This document shows, piece by piece, positions 16,590-24,555 of a stretch of 64,000 bases of DNA. Within the stretch, counting starts at the first letter, position 1. Each line of letters begins with the position of its first letter. The translations under genes and the position numbers were made by a program. Source of the stretch: an uncultured Cryomorphaceae bacterium (GTDB lineage Bacteria > Bacteroidota > Bacteroidia > Flavobacteriales > Schleiferiaceae); assembly GCA_913009655.1 (NCBI GenBank), contig CAJVWI010000006.1, forward strand, positions 1 through 64,000. The letters are read 5' to 3'. The notes under the pieces are model-generated. The model ran no database searches. It was given only the letters and a program-made list of their open reading frames with translations, and was not told the DNA's origin.

Positions 16590-17024
16590 ATGCCTTCAAT
16601 TAAACATTTATTCCACATTAATGCACCGGTAGAAAAAGTATTTAAAGCTTTATCCGATGCAAATGATCTATCAAAATGGTATACCTCAATAGTCAATGGA
16701 AAGGTGAAATTAAATAGCGTAATAACCTTTGAATTTGTTAATCTAGCGTCTTTTAAATTTAAAATAGTGGAATTTATAGAAGGAAAATCAATTCACATGG
16801 AGTGTATTGAATCCCCATGGGACAATGTTGGTCATGTATCTAAATATGATCTAGATCGTAACGAGGATAAAACACGTGTTCGTTATACTTATGAAGGTTT
16901 CTCTGAAATGGATGACTCTTATGCAGGAATGAATTTTAGCTCAGGGAAATACCTCGAGAGCTTAAGACAGTTTTGCCAAACAGGAATTGGTGAGGCCTTC
17001 GGCTCAGATCATTATCGTTCATAG
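16590..17024 (+). CDS. START-like / AHSA1 domain (SRPBCC) protein
   Basis: The ATG at 16590 starts MPSIKHLFHINAPVEKVFKA, which puts the family's first strand at residue 3. An upstream in-frame start at 16509 would add 27 residues of unlikely sequence. The rest fits an AHSA1/SRPBCC domain: VEKVFKALSDANDLSKWYTSI, FKFKIVEFIEGKSIHMECIE, and the long C-terminal helix YLESLRQFCQTGIGEAF. Such domains form a deep cavity for hydrophobic ligands or help Hsp90. The ligand is unknown. No operon partner is obvious. Confidence 0.8.
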   Translation: MPSIKHLFHINAPVEKVFKALSDANDLSKWYTSIVNGKVKLNSVITFEFVNLASFKFKIVEFIEGKSIHMECIESPWDNVGHVSKYDLDRNEDKTRVRYTYEGFSEMDDSYAGMNFSSGKYLESLRQFCQTGIGEAFGSDHYRS

Positions 17025-17099
17025 AGTTTCTATTACTTATTTCTTAATCTTTGGTTCTGAATCAGATTAATTTTTATCCAATAGCTTAATTTTATTACT

Positions 17100-18236
17100 A
17101 TGAGAATCAGATTTTTCCTGACTTTAAGCATACTAATTTGTTGTATTTCAAATTTAAAAGCTCAAAACTATTTAACACGTTCAATTCAATATGCCGGTCA
17201 AACAAGAGTTTACAGTATTTATGTTCCGAGTAGTGTAAGTACATTGACAGATATTCCCTTAGTTTTTAATTTCCATGCAGGAAACGGGACTAGACTAGAT
17301 CAGATTACCCTTTCAGACATGAGTGCTCTCGCTGACACAGCGAATTTTATTGCATTATACCCTCAGGCCTTGCCTGACCCCAATGACGGTGGCTCAAAAA
17401 ATTGGCTGCATAAAGATCCATCAACAATCGATGACATATACTTTATAAGTGCTCTTATTGATTCTGTTTCTGCAGATTACCCAATTGATTCAAACCGAAT
17501 TTATGCATGCGGATATTCTCTTGGTGGAGAGTTTGCTTATGAGATTGGCTGTAGGCTCAATCATAAAATTGCCGCAATCGCTGCTGTAGCCCGAACTATG
17601 CAAACCAATCAAATAAATAATTGTTCGCCTACGAAACCAACAGGAGTTATGACTATTATTGGAACAAATGACCAATATAATGGGCTTTCTTTTGGAGGAA
17701 TTCAATATTATGTCTCGGCCAACGACGTTCATAATTATTGGGCAAATAATAATGTTTGTGATACAACTCCATTAATTACGCAATTACCTAATATTGACCC
17801 TTCTGATGGAAGCACTGTTGAGCGGCACTCATGGGAAAATTCTAATGGCTGTATTTATGTTGAGCACCTTAAAGTGCTCGGTGGTGGCCATGACTGGCCG
17901 GGATCCTTTGGAAATATGGATATTAATTCAACTAATGAAATTTGGAATTTCGTATCCAAATTTGATCTTAACGGACGAATTGGGTGTAACAGTACTAGCG
18001 AAAATGAGTTAACCTCTTACCCTACTGATTTAGCGATATTTCCGAATCCTTTTAAGGAGGATATTCAAATCCAGTTTAACGATCATCTTGGAGAGGAATA
18101 TAAAATATATACTGACTTTGGAAAATTAGTGTATCAAGGGAAATTAAGTTCAGAAAGTCTTAATTTAAGTAATTTGAAATCAGGACTCTATATTTTTCGA
18201 ATTCAAGAAAATGTGATAAAAATCGTAAAAAAGTAA
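17100..18236 (+). CDS. T9SS-secreted esterase, PHB-depolymerase / LpqC family (paralogue)
   Basis: A 378-residue secreted alpha/beta hydrolase, paralogous to the gene at 7131-8261. Signal 1-21 (ISNLKAQ). Oxyanion region FNFHAGNGT (57-65), nucleophile elbow GYSLGG (138-143, Ser140), acid region IGTNDQ and catalytic His in GGGHDWPGSFGNMDINS, a 17-residue block identical between the two paralogues. The C-terminal T9SS sorting domain begins near LAIFPNPFKEDIQ. Probably hydrolyses an ester polymer outside the cell. The nucleophile elbow differs (GYSLGG versus GLSNGG), so the two enzymes may prefer different substrates. Confidence 0.87.
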   Translation: MRIRFFLTLSILICCISNLKAQNYLTRSIQYAGQTRVYSIYVPSSVSTLTDIPLVFNFHAGNGTRLDQITLSDMSALADTANFIALYPQALPDPNDGGSKNWLHKDPSTIDDIYFISALIDSVSADYPIDSNRIYACGYSLGGEFAYEIGCRLNHKIAAIAAVARTMQTNQINNCSPTKPTGVMTIIGTNDQYNGLSFGGIQYYVSANDVHNYWANNNVCDTTPLITQLPNIDPSDGSTVERHSWENSNGCIYVEHLKVLGGGHDWPGSFGNMDINSTNEIWNFVSKFDLNGRIGCNSTSENELTSYPTDLAIFPNPFKEDIQIQFNDHLGEEYKIYTDFGKLVYQGKLSSESLNLSNLKSGLYIFRIQENVIKIVKK

Positions 18237-18271
18237 TTTTTGTTAAAGATGTAGGAGTTCTAATAAAAATG

Positions 18272-18631
18272 CTATAAATCCGGTACCTGTTGATCTTTTG
18301 GAATATCATCATTTATCTCACAAATGTTTTTTTTACCAAATATTTTGTAACGATTACGAGAAATAAAGAAATAAAACTTTCTTAAAATAATGTTCGGAAT
18401 TAAGCTCAAAATATGAGAAATTTTTTTTTGTACTCCTCCCATATCTCTCCAAATCATTAAAACGGCTTTTTCAGCCTTAAATATCTCTCCATCTCGACTG
18501 TAAATAACATACTCCAGGTTATTATCAAGACTGGTCTTACCATAGCTAAATAGATACGGTCTTCTTCGATATAGGTATTTAATTAAACCATTACATAGAT
18601 TACAATGTCCGTCGATATATATAATTTTCAT
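18272..18631 (-). CDS. DCC-family thiol-disulfide oxidoreductase (DUF393)
   Basis: A 119-residue protein whose start MKIIYIDGHCNLCNGLIKYL carries the DUF393 signature DG-x-C-x-LC (Asp7, Cys10, Cys13). The middle RDGEIFKAEKAVLMIWRDMGG and the end of the fold follow the family. The family name comes from the DxxCxxC (DCC) motif; members are thioredoxin-like and may be redox-active. This copy has both cysteines, so activity is possible. Stands alone. It converges with the paralogous esterase gene. Confidence 0.85.
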   Translation of the reverse strand: MKIIYIDGHCNLCNGLIKYLYRRRPYLFSYGKTSLDNNLEYVIYSRDGEIFKAEKAVLMIWRDMGGVQKKISHILSLIPNIILRKFYFFISRNRYKIFGKKNICEINDDIPKDQQVPDL

Positions 18632-18702
18632 TCGTTAGAGCTATTTAAACTCAAAGATATAGACGGTTAAACCGTTTAATTGAAATATCATTTTTAAATG
18701 AA

Positions 18703-18728
18703 AAGAGCCTTGCTATCGCAAGGCTCTT
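18703..18728 (-). terminator. Intrinsic terminator of the TonB receptor gene
   Basis: A perfect 11-bp stem, AAGAGCCTTGC (18703-18713) with GCAAGGCTCTT (18718-18728), and a 4-base loop. On the minus strand it is followed by TTCATTT and lies 34 bases after the stop of the receptor gene. Confidence 0.75.
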
Positions 18729-18761
18729 AACACAAATATTAATTTTTCCGTTAAATAAAGT

Positions 18762-20726
18762 TTAGAACTTTAAGCTCAATCCAGCTCTAATTTGCCTTCC
18801 TGCTTGATATATATCTAATGCTCTGGCAAGTGAAAGATGGTGCGCATAAGCAACATCTGTGGCATTTAGAATCTCAACATTCCAAGAAAAATTTGAGGAA
18901 ATTTCTCCTGTTAGTGTTGCAGACCACAAACCGTAAGAAGGGGTTGCTCCTTCGAGGAATCTCTGCTCTGTTAGAGAAAGTCTATTCTGCTCCGCATAAA
19001 AGTCGTAATGAATTTCTGCATGAAACTTTTCAGGGATTATTTTAAATAGCAAGTGACTAGATACTCTACCTGGCGCAATAAAAGGCAATGCCAAACCATC
19101 TAAGTCGTTCGCCACTGTGAGTGAAGCCACGCTGTGGAAATGGATACGATCAGTTGGATTCCAACCGAATCTACCTTCAAGTCCATATAACAGGGCATCT
19201 TTTTGAAGGTAATAAAACCTCCATTCCCCACTATCGTCATTTGGACTAGTGTGAATAAAATCATTATAAAATTGATAATAAGCACCAACCTGAAGATTAA
19301 ACACCTTACTATTATAACCAATGTTGACTTCACCGTTAAGGAGCGTTTCAGGTGTTAAATTGGAATCTCCAACCTCAAATCTTCCTGCACCGATATGCGT
19401 CCCATATGCAAATCTCTCCTCGAGTTGTGGGCCCCTCGTTCCATAAGAAATTCGAGATTGAATGTCCAAATTTTTATTGAGTGAATGCACCCAATTTAGA
19501 AGAAATGACGCCCCTGAAAAGCCACCAATCTCTCCTCTCAAACCTGCAGATGTCTTATTTTTTCCTTTGGTATTACTGATATGGGCAAACAAAGCAGACT
19601 GAAACTGATTTTTATTTGGATATATGGTCTCCTCAGCATCCGCTCTATTCTGCAAAGATCTAAATTGTTGTTGAGCCCCAAGAGTTAATAAACCATTATC
19701 AGATACAGCTTTTTGTATTGAAGTTGTTTGCGTAGCACTGATTAAATTAAATCCTATATGAGGACCTTCTTCCTCATGACCCGGCTCATCTCCTGGCTCG
19801 TCTTCATCTTCATGATGCTCTTCAAACTCTGCACGAGAAGCCGACTGAAAACCAGTAATATTTCTTAAAACCCAATTACCGAACTTTCTATCTGATTCCC
19901 ATGAAATATTTGCATTTCTGACCTGCTGATCACCGTGCTCTTCCTCTTCATGACCCGGCTCGTCGCCTGGCTCATCATCATGATCATGACCACCTTCAGG
20001 CATTCCTAGAGTTCTAGCGACAAGAGAAGTTTTGAGTTTATGATTTGACTCCCCTGATTTAAACTCAGAAAGAACTCTAACTGATGCGGTACGACTGTGA
20101 GATCCATGAACAGTATCTCCATCTCCATCGATATATTCTGGATTTGCTCCAAAATACGCACCAGCATAATAAATTCCTTTTCCTGACCCTACATAATCAT
20201 ATTGACCACTCAACGGGGATCCGTTTGTACCTCCAAATAATTTGAAGGCGTTTGAGTTACCAGACTCTAAAGGTCTTAGATCCGAAAAATAAAGGACCCC
20301 TCCCATCGCATCTGTACCCAAGGCTAAGCTATTTGGGCCTGGAAGAATTTCTACATGATCAATTCCGAGAAGAGGAAAATCAAGACCATGATCAGCGCCC
20401 CCTTGCAAATTATCATACCTCCAGCCTTGATAAGCTGTCACAGTACGATATCCACCGAGACCACGGATAACAGGTTTCATTGTATGATCCCCAATACTCA
20501 TTAACTGAAGACTAGGGGATTGACGGGTCATATTAATCAAAGCAGAAGGGCCCTGGTCCGAAAGCGTCTTGGTTGGAACTGCAAGAATATTTGTGCTAAA
20601 AAAATTAGGGTTGTGTGAAATTCCTTCAACGGTAGCTTCACCCAGCTCTATAAAATATGTTTTTGATGAGTCTACCTGAGCCAATACAGATATTGGAAGT
20701 AACATCATCCAAATGAAATGTTTCAT
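18762..20726 (-). CDS. TonB-dependent outer-membrane receptor with His/Asp/Glu-rich loops, probable zinc or metal uptake
   Basis: A 654-residue receptor: signal 1-16 (PISVLAQ), plug domain about 35-155 (SPSLQLMSIGDHTMKPVIRGLGG, with the VIRGLGGYR and NSLALGTDAMGGVLYF signatures), then a beta barrel ending LSLKF, a typical C-terminal aromatic. Two acidic-His tracts lie in extracellular loops: residues 247-267 and 303-323, sharing an identical EPGDEPGHEEE block. Such loops are typical of ZnuD-like zinc receptors. A His-rich small gene lies just upstream on the same strand. I infer zinc or a similar divalent metal as the cargo; a siderophore or cobalamin is less likely given these loops. Confidence 0.85.
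   Translation of the reverse strand: MKHFIWMMLLPISVLAQVDSSKTYFIELGEATVEGISHNPNFFSTNILAVPTKTLSDQGPSALINMTRQSPSLQLMSIGDHTMKPVIRGLGGYRTVTAYQGWRYDNLQGGADHGLDFPLLGIDHVEILPGPNSLALGTDAMGGVLYFSDLRPLESGNSNAFKLFGGTNGSPLSGQYDYVGSGKGIYYAGAYFGANPEYIDGDGDTVHGSHSRTASVRVLSEFKSGESNHKLKTSLVARTLGMPEGGHDHDDEPGDEPGHEEEEHGDQQVRNANISWESDRKFGNWVLRNITGFQSASRAEFEEHHEDEDEPGDEPGHEEEGPHIGFNLISATQTTSIQKAVSDNGLLTLGAQQQFRSLQNRADAEETIYPNKNQFQSALFAHISNTKGKNKTSAGLRGEIGGFSGASFLLNWVHSLNKNLDIQSRISYGTRGPQLEERFAYGTHIGAGRFEVGDSNLTPETLLNGEVNIGYNSKVFNLQVGAYYQFYNDFIHTSPNDDSGEWRFYYLQKDALLYGLEGRFGWNPTDRIHFHSVASLTVANDLDGLALPFIAPGRVSSHLLFKIIPEKFHAEIHYDFYAEQNRLSLTEQRFLEGATPSYGLWSATLTGEISSNFSWNVEILNATDVAYAHHLSLARALDIYQAGRQIRAGLSLKF
19767..19799 (-). 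repeat. Copy 2 of the acidic-His block in the receptor
   Basis: Encodes EPGDEPGHEEE (residues 310-320), identical at protein level to residues 252-262 (19941-19973). The two copies are 58 codons apart and differ at several third positions, so the duplication is not recent or is constrained at protein level. Confidence 0.7.
19941..19973 (-). repeat. Copy 1 of the acidic-His block in the receptor
   Basis: Encodes EPGDEPGHEEE (residues 252-262), which is repeated at residues 310-320 (19767-19799). Both lie in predicted extracellular loops together with clustered histidines (GHDHDD just before, EHHEDED before the other copy). Confidence 0.7.
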
Positions 20727-20869
20727 CTTTAAAAAATTTGAAATAATAGTTATTAAATAATTAAATTCTGACTTTCACAAAGTATTCTTATTGAAAATTG
20801 AATACTCCGGCTACTGAAGCTTTATTTAAAAAAAAACTTCAATTCCAGGGAAAGAAATATTAAGAAAAC

Positions 20870-21202
20870 TTATATAATAACAGGGGGACCTCTCAAATAG
20901 TAATGAGTATTTCGACTCTTGAAATGGTCGCTATTGGATACTTCAAATACTCTTTCCTCAAAAACTATTAGTGGCAGCTCTAAAAAATGATTTTTCCAAT
21001 CCGAGAGCAACAAACTCGCATCTATCCAAGAACATGATTCTTTCGCCTCATGAAAATGAATATCGAAATCGTCACAAGCTATATTTTCTTCATGGTGATG
21101 GTGAAGAAGATGAATAGACGGTTCTACAATTCTTAGGAGAAATGTAGAAAAAGCAACAACAAAGAATAAGTGTCTAAACAATTTTTTTGCTTTATTAGGC
21201 AA
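20870..21202 (-). CDS. Small His-rich exported protein paired with the TonB receptor
   Basis: A 110-residue protein with a basic start (MPNKAKKLFR), a hydrophobic segment (about 11-25, HLFFVVAFSTFLLRIVE) and a His cluster SIHLLHHHHEEN (29-40), followed by CDDFDIHFHEAKESC. Cysteines 43 and 57 flank HFH. It ends with a proline-rich RGPPVII. Such small His-rich proteins often precede zinc TonB receptors in Bacteroidota and may bind or buffer the metal in the periplasm. It is 143 bases upstream of the receptor on the same strand and probably part of the same transcript. Confidence 0.6.
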   Translation of the reverse strand: MPNKAKKLFRHLFFVVAFSTFLLRIVEPSIHLLHHHHEENIACDDFDIHFHEAKESCSWIDASLLLSDWKNHFLELPLIVFEERVFEVSNSDHFKSRNTHYYLRGPPVII

Positions 21203-21218
21203 TAAATATAATCCACAG

Positions 21219-21226
21219 CAAATTTA
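21219..21226 (-). promoter_or_regulatory. Candidate -7 box (TAnnTTTG) for the His-rich / TonB pair
   Basis: The minus-strand sequence TAAATTTG matches the Bacteroidota -7 consensus, 17 bases before the ATG at 21202. No good TTG lies at the expected -33 position. An imperfect inverted repeat (21232-21257) lies directly upstream. Confidence 0.4.
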
Positions 21227-21231
21227 GGTAT

Positions 21232-21257
21232 GATACTTGATTAAACACTCGAGTATT
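21232..21257. promoter_or_regulatory. Imperfect inverted repeat between divergent genes, possible operator
   Basis: GATACTTGA (21232-21240) and TCGAGTATT (21249-21257) match in 7 of 9 paired positions across an 8-base spacer. It sits between the His-rich gene (minus) and the TTG-started lipoprotein gene (plus), beside a candidate -7 box. A metal-responsive repressor site (Zur-like) would fit the context, but the sequence is not a recognised Zur box. Confidence 0.3.
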
Positions 21258-21277
21258 AAAAAATAAATATTTTTATC

Positions 21278-21973
21278 TTGAAAAAGTTAGCATCCATTCT
21301 CATTTTAGGTTTAACAGTTGCCTCATGCACCAGCAATTTGAATAACTTGAACGAAGAGGCCTTTCATGGACGATGGTCATCTCATGTTAAATACAATGAG
21401 ACAATTTCTACTGATGTTGATTTTTCTGTTGATTCAATTACGGATTTAATCTTCTTAGAAGAAATGACCCTAGTTCGATATGAACTGAATGAGAAGAATG
21501 AAAGAATGCCCTCAACAGACTTTGCGGATAGAAGCACACCAGACAGAGACGTTATCCGCCAAAAGGTTATCGAACTCCTAGAAACTAATAGTACTTCCGT
21601 TGGACAATGGGTAAATCTTTCTGAGACTTATGAATTTAAATCGGAAAATACTAATCATGTGGTGATTTTCGAACAATCAAATTCAGGATTTGATTATCGC
21701 CTATTAGATGTAACAATAAATTCGGGGCTAGAATCTGAACAAATCGGTAAGAAACTTCAATATTATGCTCCAACGGGATGGACAGATTTTCAAGACAACC
21801 CATTCTTATTAATTAAATCTGTCAGAAAAAGCAACCGCATAGAAATGGAATCTGAAACTGCAAAGAGATATGATTTCAGGATGAATCCTGGACTGGGGTC
21901 AACTGGTCCTTTTAATATATCCGGTATAAAAACTGAAAGTACACTCTGTACCATTGAGCTTAGAGCTCTCTGA
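21278..21973 (+). CDS. Lipoprotein with TTG start, unknown
   Basis: The only plausible start is TTG at 21278: TTG AAA AAG TTA... gives MKKLASILILGLTVASC, a proper lipoprotein signal (Cys17). No ATG lies upstream before the divergent gene. The 231-residue chain begins NEEAFHGRWSSH, has a repeated Phe/Tyr-x-Trp pattern, and one long beta-rich region (TYEFKSENTNHVVIFEQSNSG). The early HGRWSS and mid-chain strands recall lipocalin-like domains, but I do not recognise a family. Divergent from the metal-uptake gene pair. Confidence 0.6.
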   Translation: MKKLASILILGLTVASCTSNLNNLNEEAFHGRWSSHVKYNETISTDVDFSVDSITDLIFLEEMTLVRYELNEKNERMPSTDFADRSTPDRDVIRQKVIELLETNSTSVGQWVNLSETYEFKSENTNHVVIFEQSNSGFDYRLLDVTINSGLESEQIGKKLQYYAPTGWTDFQDNPFLLIKSVRKSNRIEMESETAKRYDFRMNPGLGSTGPFNISGIKTESTLCTIELRAL

Positions 21974-21993
21974 GGCTTTGATCCTTAACCCCC

Positions 21994-23046
21994 CTACCCC
22001 ATTTTCCTTTCAGAAATTATAGACCTGTAAATCTTGTAGATTTTAGGAAATGTAAGTTTGAAGGATATGCCATTTACAATTAAAATTGCCACCAGGTTAA
22101 CTGCAGCAATTAAGATCATAATTGAAAATTGTGTTGAACGGACCAGCAATAGATAGCTTGAAAGATATATCACACTACCAATAATCACTTTAGTTAGAGT
22201 GATTTTTGATTCAATTCTTAAAGTTTTTGGTATCTCAGGAGTCTGATGTTCAGGTCCAAGGAATAGTAATTGTAACCCTCGTATAATCCCAAAATTTTTA
22301 AAATTATTTATCAATTTTTTAAAAAAGAATAATTGAATATTTAAAAAATCTTTATGAGGTATTGGGGCGGTCAAGCCATATTTAGGTTTTTCATCAAGGG
22401 GAGCGTATGTTTTAAATATTTTATCCCAAATTATGAATACACCGCCATAGTTGCGATCTAAATATTTAGAATTACTCCCATGGTGAACCTTGTGATGGTC
22501 TGGCATCACAAATATTTTTTCCAAAATAGGAATTGAGGATATAAATTCCGTGTGAAGATAAAATTGATAAAATGCGTTTAAATAGATAGAAATAATAACG
22601 AATTCTATTGGAAAACCAAGTAGAATAAGGCTTGAATACATTGTCGTTCTTACGATAAATCCTAAAGGACTAAGTGCAAAGTTTACACTCAAGTTGTACT
22701 CATTACTTTGATGATGTATCAAGTGCATTCCCCACACTAGTGATATTCGGTGGCATGTTACATGAAACACATACCATATAAAGTCTATTGCTATGAAGGT
22801 TAAGACAAAAGTCCATGCGTTGGAGGCGAATTCATCGATAATCGAATAATTCAAAGTTCCATTAAGGAGTATAAGGCCTTTTTCGGTAAGGTATAGACCG
22901 ACCAATCGATCAAAAAAACCTAAAGACATATTTAAAGCTGTTTGATCCAAAGTAATCTTAGCTTTTTTCTTGAATAAGAAATAAAACTCTAAAACAAAAA
23001 AGAATAAACCAATAGGGACAATTATGAATAATAAACCAAGAGTCAT
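21994..23046 (-). CDS. Sterol desaturase / fatty acid hydroxylase superfamily membrane enzyme
   Basis: A 350-residue multi-span protein with the four-histidine-cluster signature: HVTCH (95-99), HLIHH (108-112) and HHKVHH (184-189) after LEKIFVMPDH, typical of the di-iron FA_hydroxylase domain. Helices lie before, between and after (about 4-26, 78-95, 125-165, and two near the C-terminus). The family covers sterol C-4/C-5 oxidation, fatty acid 2-hydroxylation, alkylglycerol monooxygenase and carotenoid hydroxylation. The FMPDHHKVHHG wording resembles the alkylglycerol-monooxygenase-like bacterial group. The substrate is not assignable. Confidence 0.85.
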   Translation of the reverse strand: MTLGLLFIIVPIGLFFFVLEFYFLFKKKAKITLDQTALNMSLGFFDRLVGLYLTEKGLILLNGTLNYSIIDEFASNAWTFVLTFIAIDFIWYVFHVTCHRISLVWGMHLIHHQSNEYNLSVNFALSPLGFIVRTTMYSSLILLGFPIEFVIISIYLNAFYQFYLHTEFISSIPILEKIFVMPDHHKVHHGSNSKYLDRNYGGVFIIWDKIFKTYAPLDEKPKYGLTAPIPHKDFLNIQLFFFKKLINNFKNFGIIRGLQLLFLGPEHQTPEIPKTLRIESKITLTKVIIGSVIYLSSYLLLVRSTQFSIMILIAAVNLVAILIVNGISFKLTFPKIYKIYRSIISERKMG

Positions 23047-23238
23047 GAACTAAATTCTAGATAATGGATTAAGAATATCAATTTTATGAAATTTTTACAC
23101 CAAATAGAAATTAAAATCTACTAAAGGAATCAAATGTTTTAATAAAAATTAATAAGCCTAGATATAAAGTCAATAAATTAATATTTGAATTATTCATTAT
23201 TCCGCGAATAATCAGAATAAGAGACTGTCAAAAATTAA

Positions 23239-23481
23239 TTAAATATTTTTTTGATTCTTTGATTTGAAACGAATAGCAGGGCTTATGCTCTTATGTTTAG
23301 TTACTCTTCCTTTGACTCTTTCTCTCCACATCTTAAAAGAAGACTCTTTCATATTCTCTCTCATTATTTTTCTCACATCATTCTCCTTAAGACCGAATTG
23401 AAACTCAATTGCCTCAAATGGAGTTCTATCCTCCCAAGCCATTTCTATAATTCTATCAATTTGAACTATTGTAAACTTCAC
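23239..23481 (-). CDS. DUF2805 / TIGR03643 family protein
   Basis: An 80-residue protein that matches the family closely: the start IVQIDRIIEMAWEDRTPFEA, then IEFQFGLKENDVRKIMRENM and FKMWRERVKGR. The helix-turn-helix-like pattern (RTPFEAIEFQFGLKENDVRKIM) suggests DNA binding. The family function is unknown, though it is widespread in Bacteroidota and Proteobacteria and tends to sit near photoreceptor and repair genes. Here it is monocistronic and divergent from the GDSL lipoprotein gene. Confidence 0.8.
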   Translation of the reverse strand: MKFTIVQIDRIIEMAWEDRTPFEAIEFQFGLKENDVRKIMRENMKESSFKMWRERVKGRVTKHKSISPAIRFKSKNQKNI

Positions 23482-23547
23482 CTCTAAACAAATTTATTAT
23501 CTGCAGTTATAATATCTTAGTACTAAGATAAATCCTAGATAACTGAT

Positions 23548-24288
23548 ATGAAAAATCTATTCCTTGCTTTTCTGATAATTCTCACATCTTGCGACAAAAG
23601 CACTCCTCCTGAAAGTGAACCTATTAATAAGATTATGTCGCTTGGGGCTTCTCGAGTTGAGGGAAATAAACCAAATTTCACTGGCCCTTTGTTAGCTGAT
23701 GAATTTGTAAGTTTTAGATATGATCTATGGAAAAACATAGTTCAAGACGGATGGCAATTTGATTTTATTGGATCTGAATTTGATTACAGCGATTATCCTG
23801 ATTTTAATAATCTATCTTTTGATGGCGACCATCAAGGAAATAGTGGGTTCACAGCAGAAGACATTGCCATAGGTATCGAAAGCTGGCTTGAAGAAACAGG
23901 AGCTTCAGATGTTGTATTATTTAGCTCCCCAGGGGGTAATGACGCTCTACTAAACATGCCCTACAATGCCATAATTGAAGATATTAAATATATCATTGAT
24001 GCATTGCAAGCATCAAATCCAGAGGTAACGATCTTATTAGAACAGATGGCTCCTGCACATTCAGACGACATGACAACAGAGCTTACCACCTACATTAATG
24101 ATCTTCATCAAGATATATTGTTAATTGCTTCAAACAAAACAACTTCAACATCCCAAGTAATAGCGATAGATATGTTTACCGGTTTTAGTGATGCCATGCT
24201 TGCAGATGACGTACATTACAATGGACTAGGGGCAAAGTTTATTGCAGATCGGTATTACTCTGTCCTAATCAATTTTCTAGAAGGATAG
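23548..24288 (+). CDS. SGNH/GDSL-type hydrolase lipoprotein
   Basis: A 246-residue lipoprotein (Cys15 in FLIILTSC). Block I is KIMSLGASRVEG, with Ser in place of the GDS nucleophile region (LGASR). Block II region GDHQGNSGFTAED and block III VVLFSSPGGNDALLN (the G-x-ND motif) are present. Block V is LADDVHYNGLGAKFIAD (Asp-x-x-His). These match esterase/lipase SGNH folds. The N-terminal block has Ser but the order L-G-A-S-R deviates from GDSL, which is common in this family. Probably an esterase acting on carbohydrate or lipid esters. Confidence 0.8.
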   Translation: MKNLFLAFLIILTSCDKSTPPESEPINKIMSLGASRVEGNKPNFTGPLLADEFVSFRYDLWKNIVQDGWQFDFIGSEFDYSDYPDFNNLSFDGDHQGNSGFTAEDIAIGIESWLEETGASDVVLFSSPGGNDALLNMPYNAIIEDIKYIIDALQASNPEVTILLEQMAPAHSDDMTTELTTYINDLHQDILLIASNKTTSTSQVIAIDMFTGFSDAMLADDVHYNGLGAKFIADRYYSVLINFLEG

Positions 24289-24328
24289 CTATAAATTAAA
24301 TCCCATCACAACCTGAGCTTAAAGAAGT

Positions 24329-24400
24329 CTACGCGCAAGAACAATCTGAACCACAAGAACAACTTGAGCCGCAATTACATTTATCACAGTTACAATCCAT
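24329..24400 (-). CDS. 23-residue Cys-rich peptide, metallothionein-like
   Basis: ATG at 24400 to TAG at 24329-24331. The peptide is MDCNCDKCNCGSS followed by CSCGSDCSCA: eight cysteines in 23 residues (positions 3, 5, 8, 10, 14, 16, 20, 22), spaced as CxC, CxC, CxC, CxC pairs. The rest is Ser, Gly, Asp, Asn, Lys, with no aromatic or hydrophobic residue. This is the composition of a metallothionein, able to bind about two to three Zn/Cu/Cd ions if all thiolates take part. Cys codons are TGT and TGC mixed. The frame is free of stops across the whole spacing. No promoter is visible. It lies between the GDSL lipoprotein and a methyltransferase gene. Confidence 0.55.
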   Translation of the reverse strand: MDCNCDKCNCGSSCSCGSDCSCA

Positions 24401-24555
24401 TTTTCTAATGTAAGCATTTAAATTTTATTAATTGAGCCTAAATCAATAATAATAAAATCTTAATCGCTTATAATTCAACATTTTATAATTAGAGTGATAT
24501 CATAATTATGATGAGATTTAAAAGCATTAAATTCGCCTAATAAATAATATTACTC

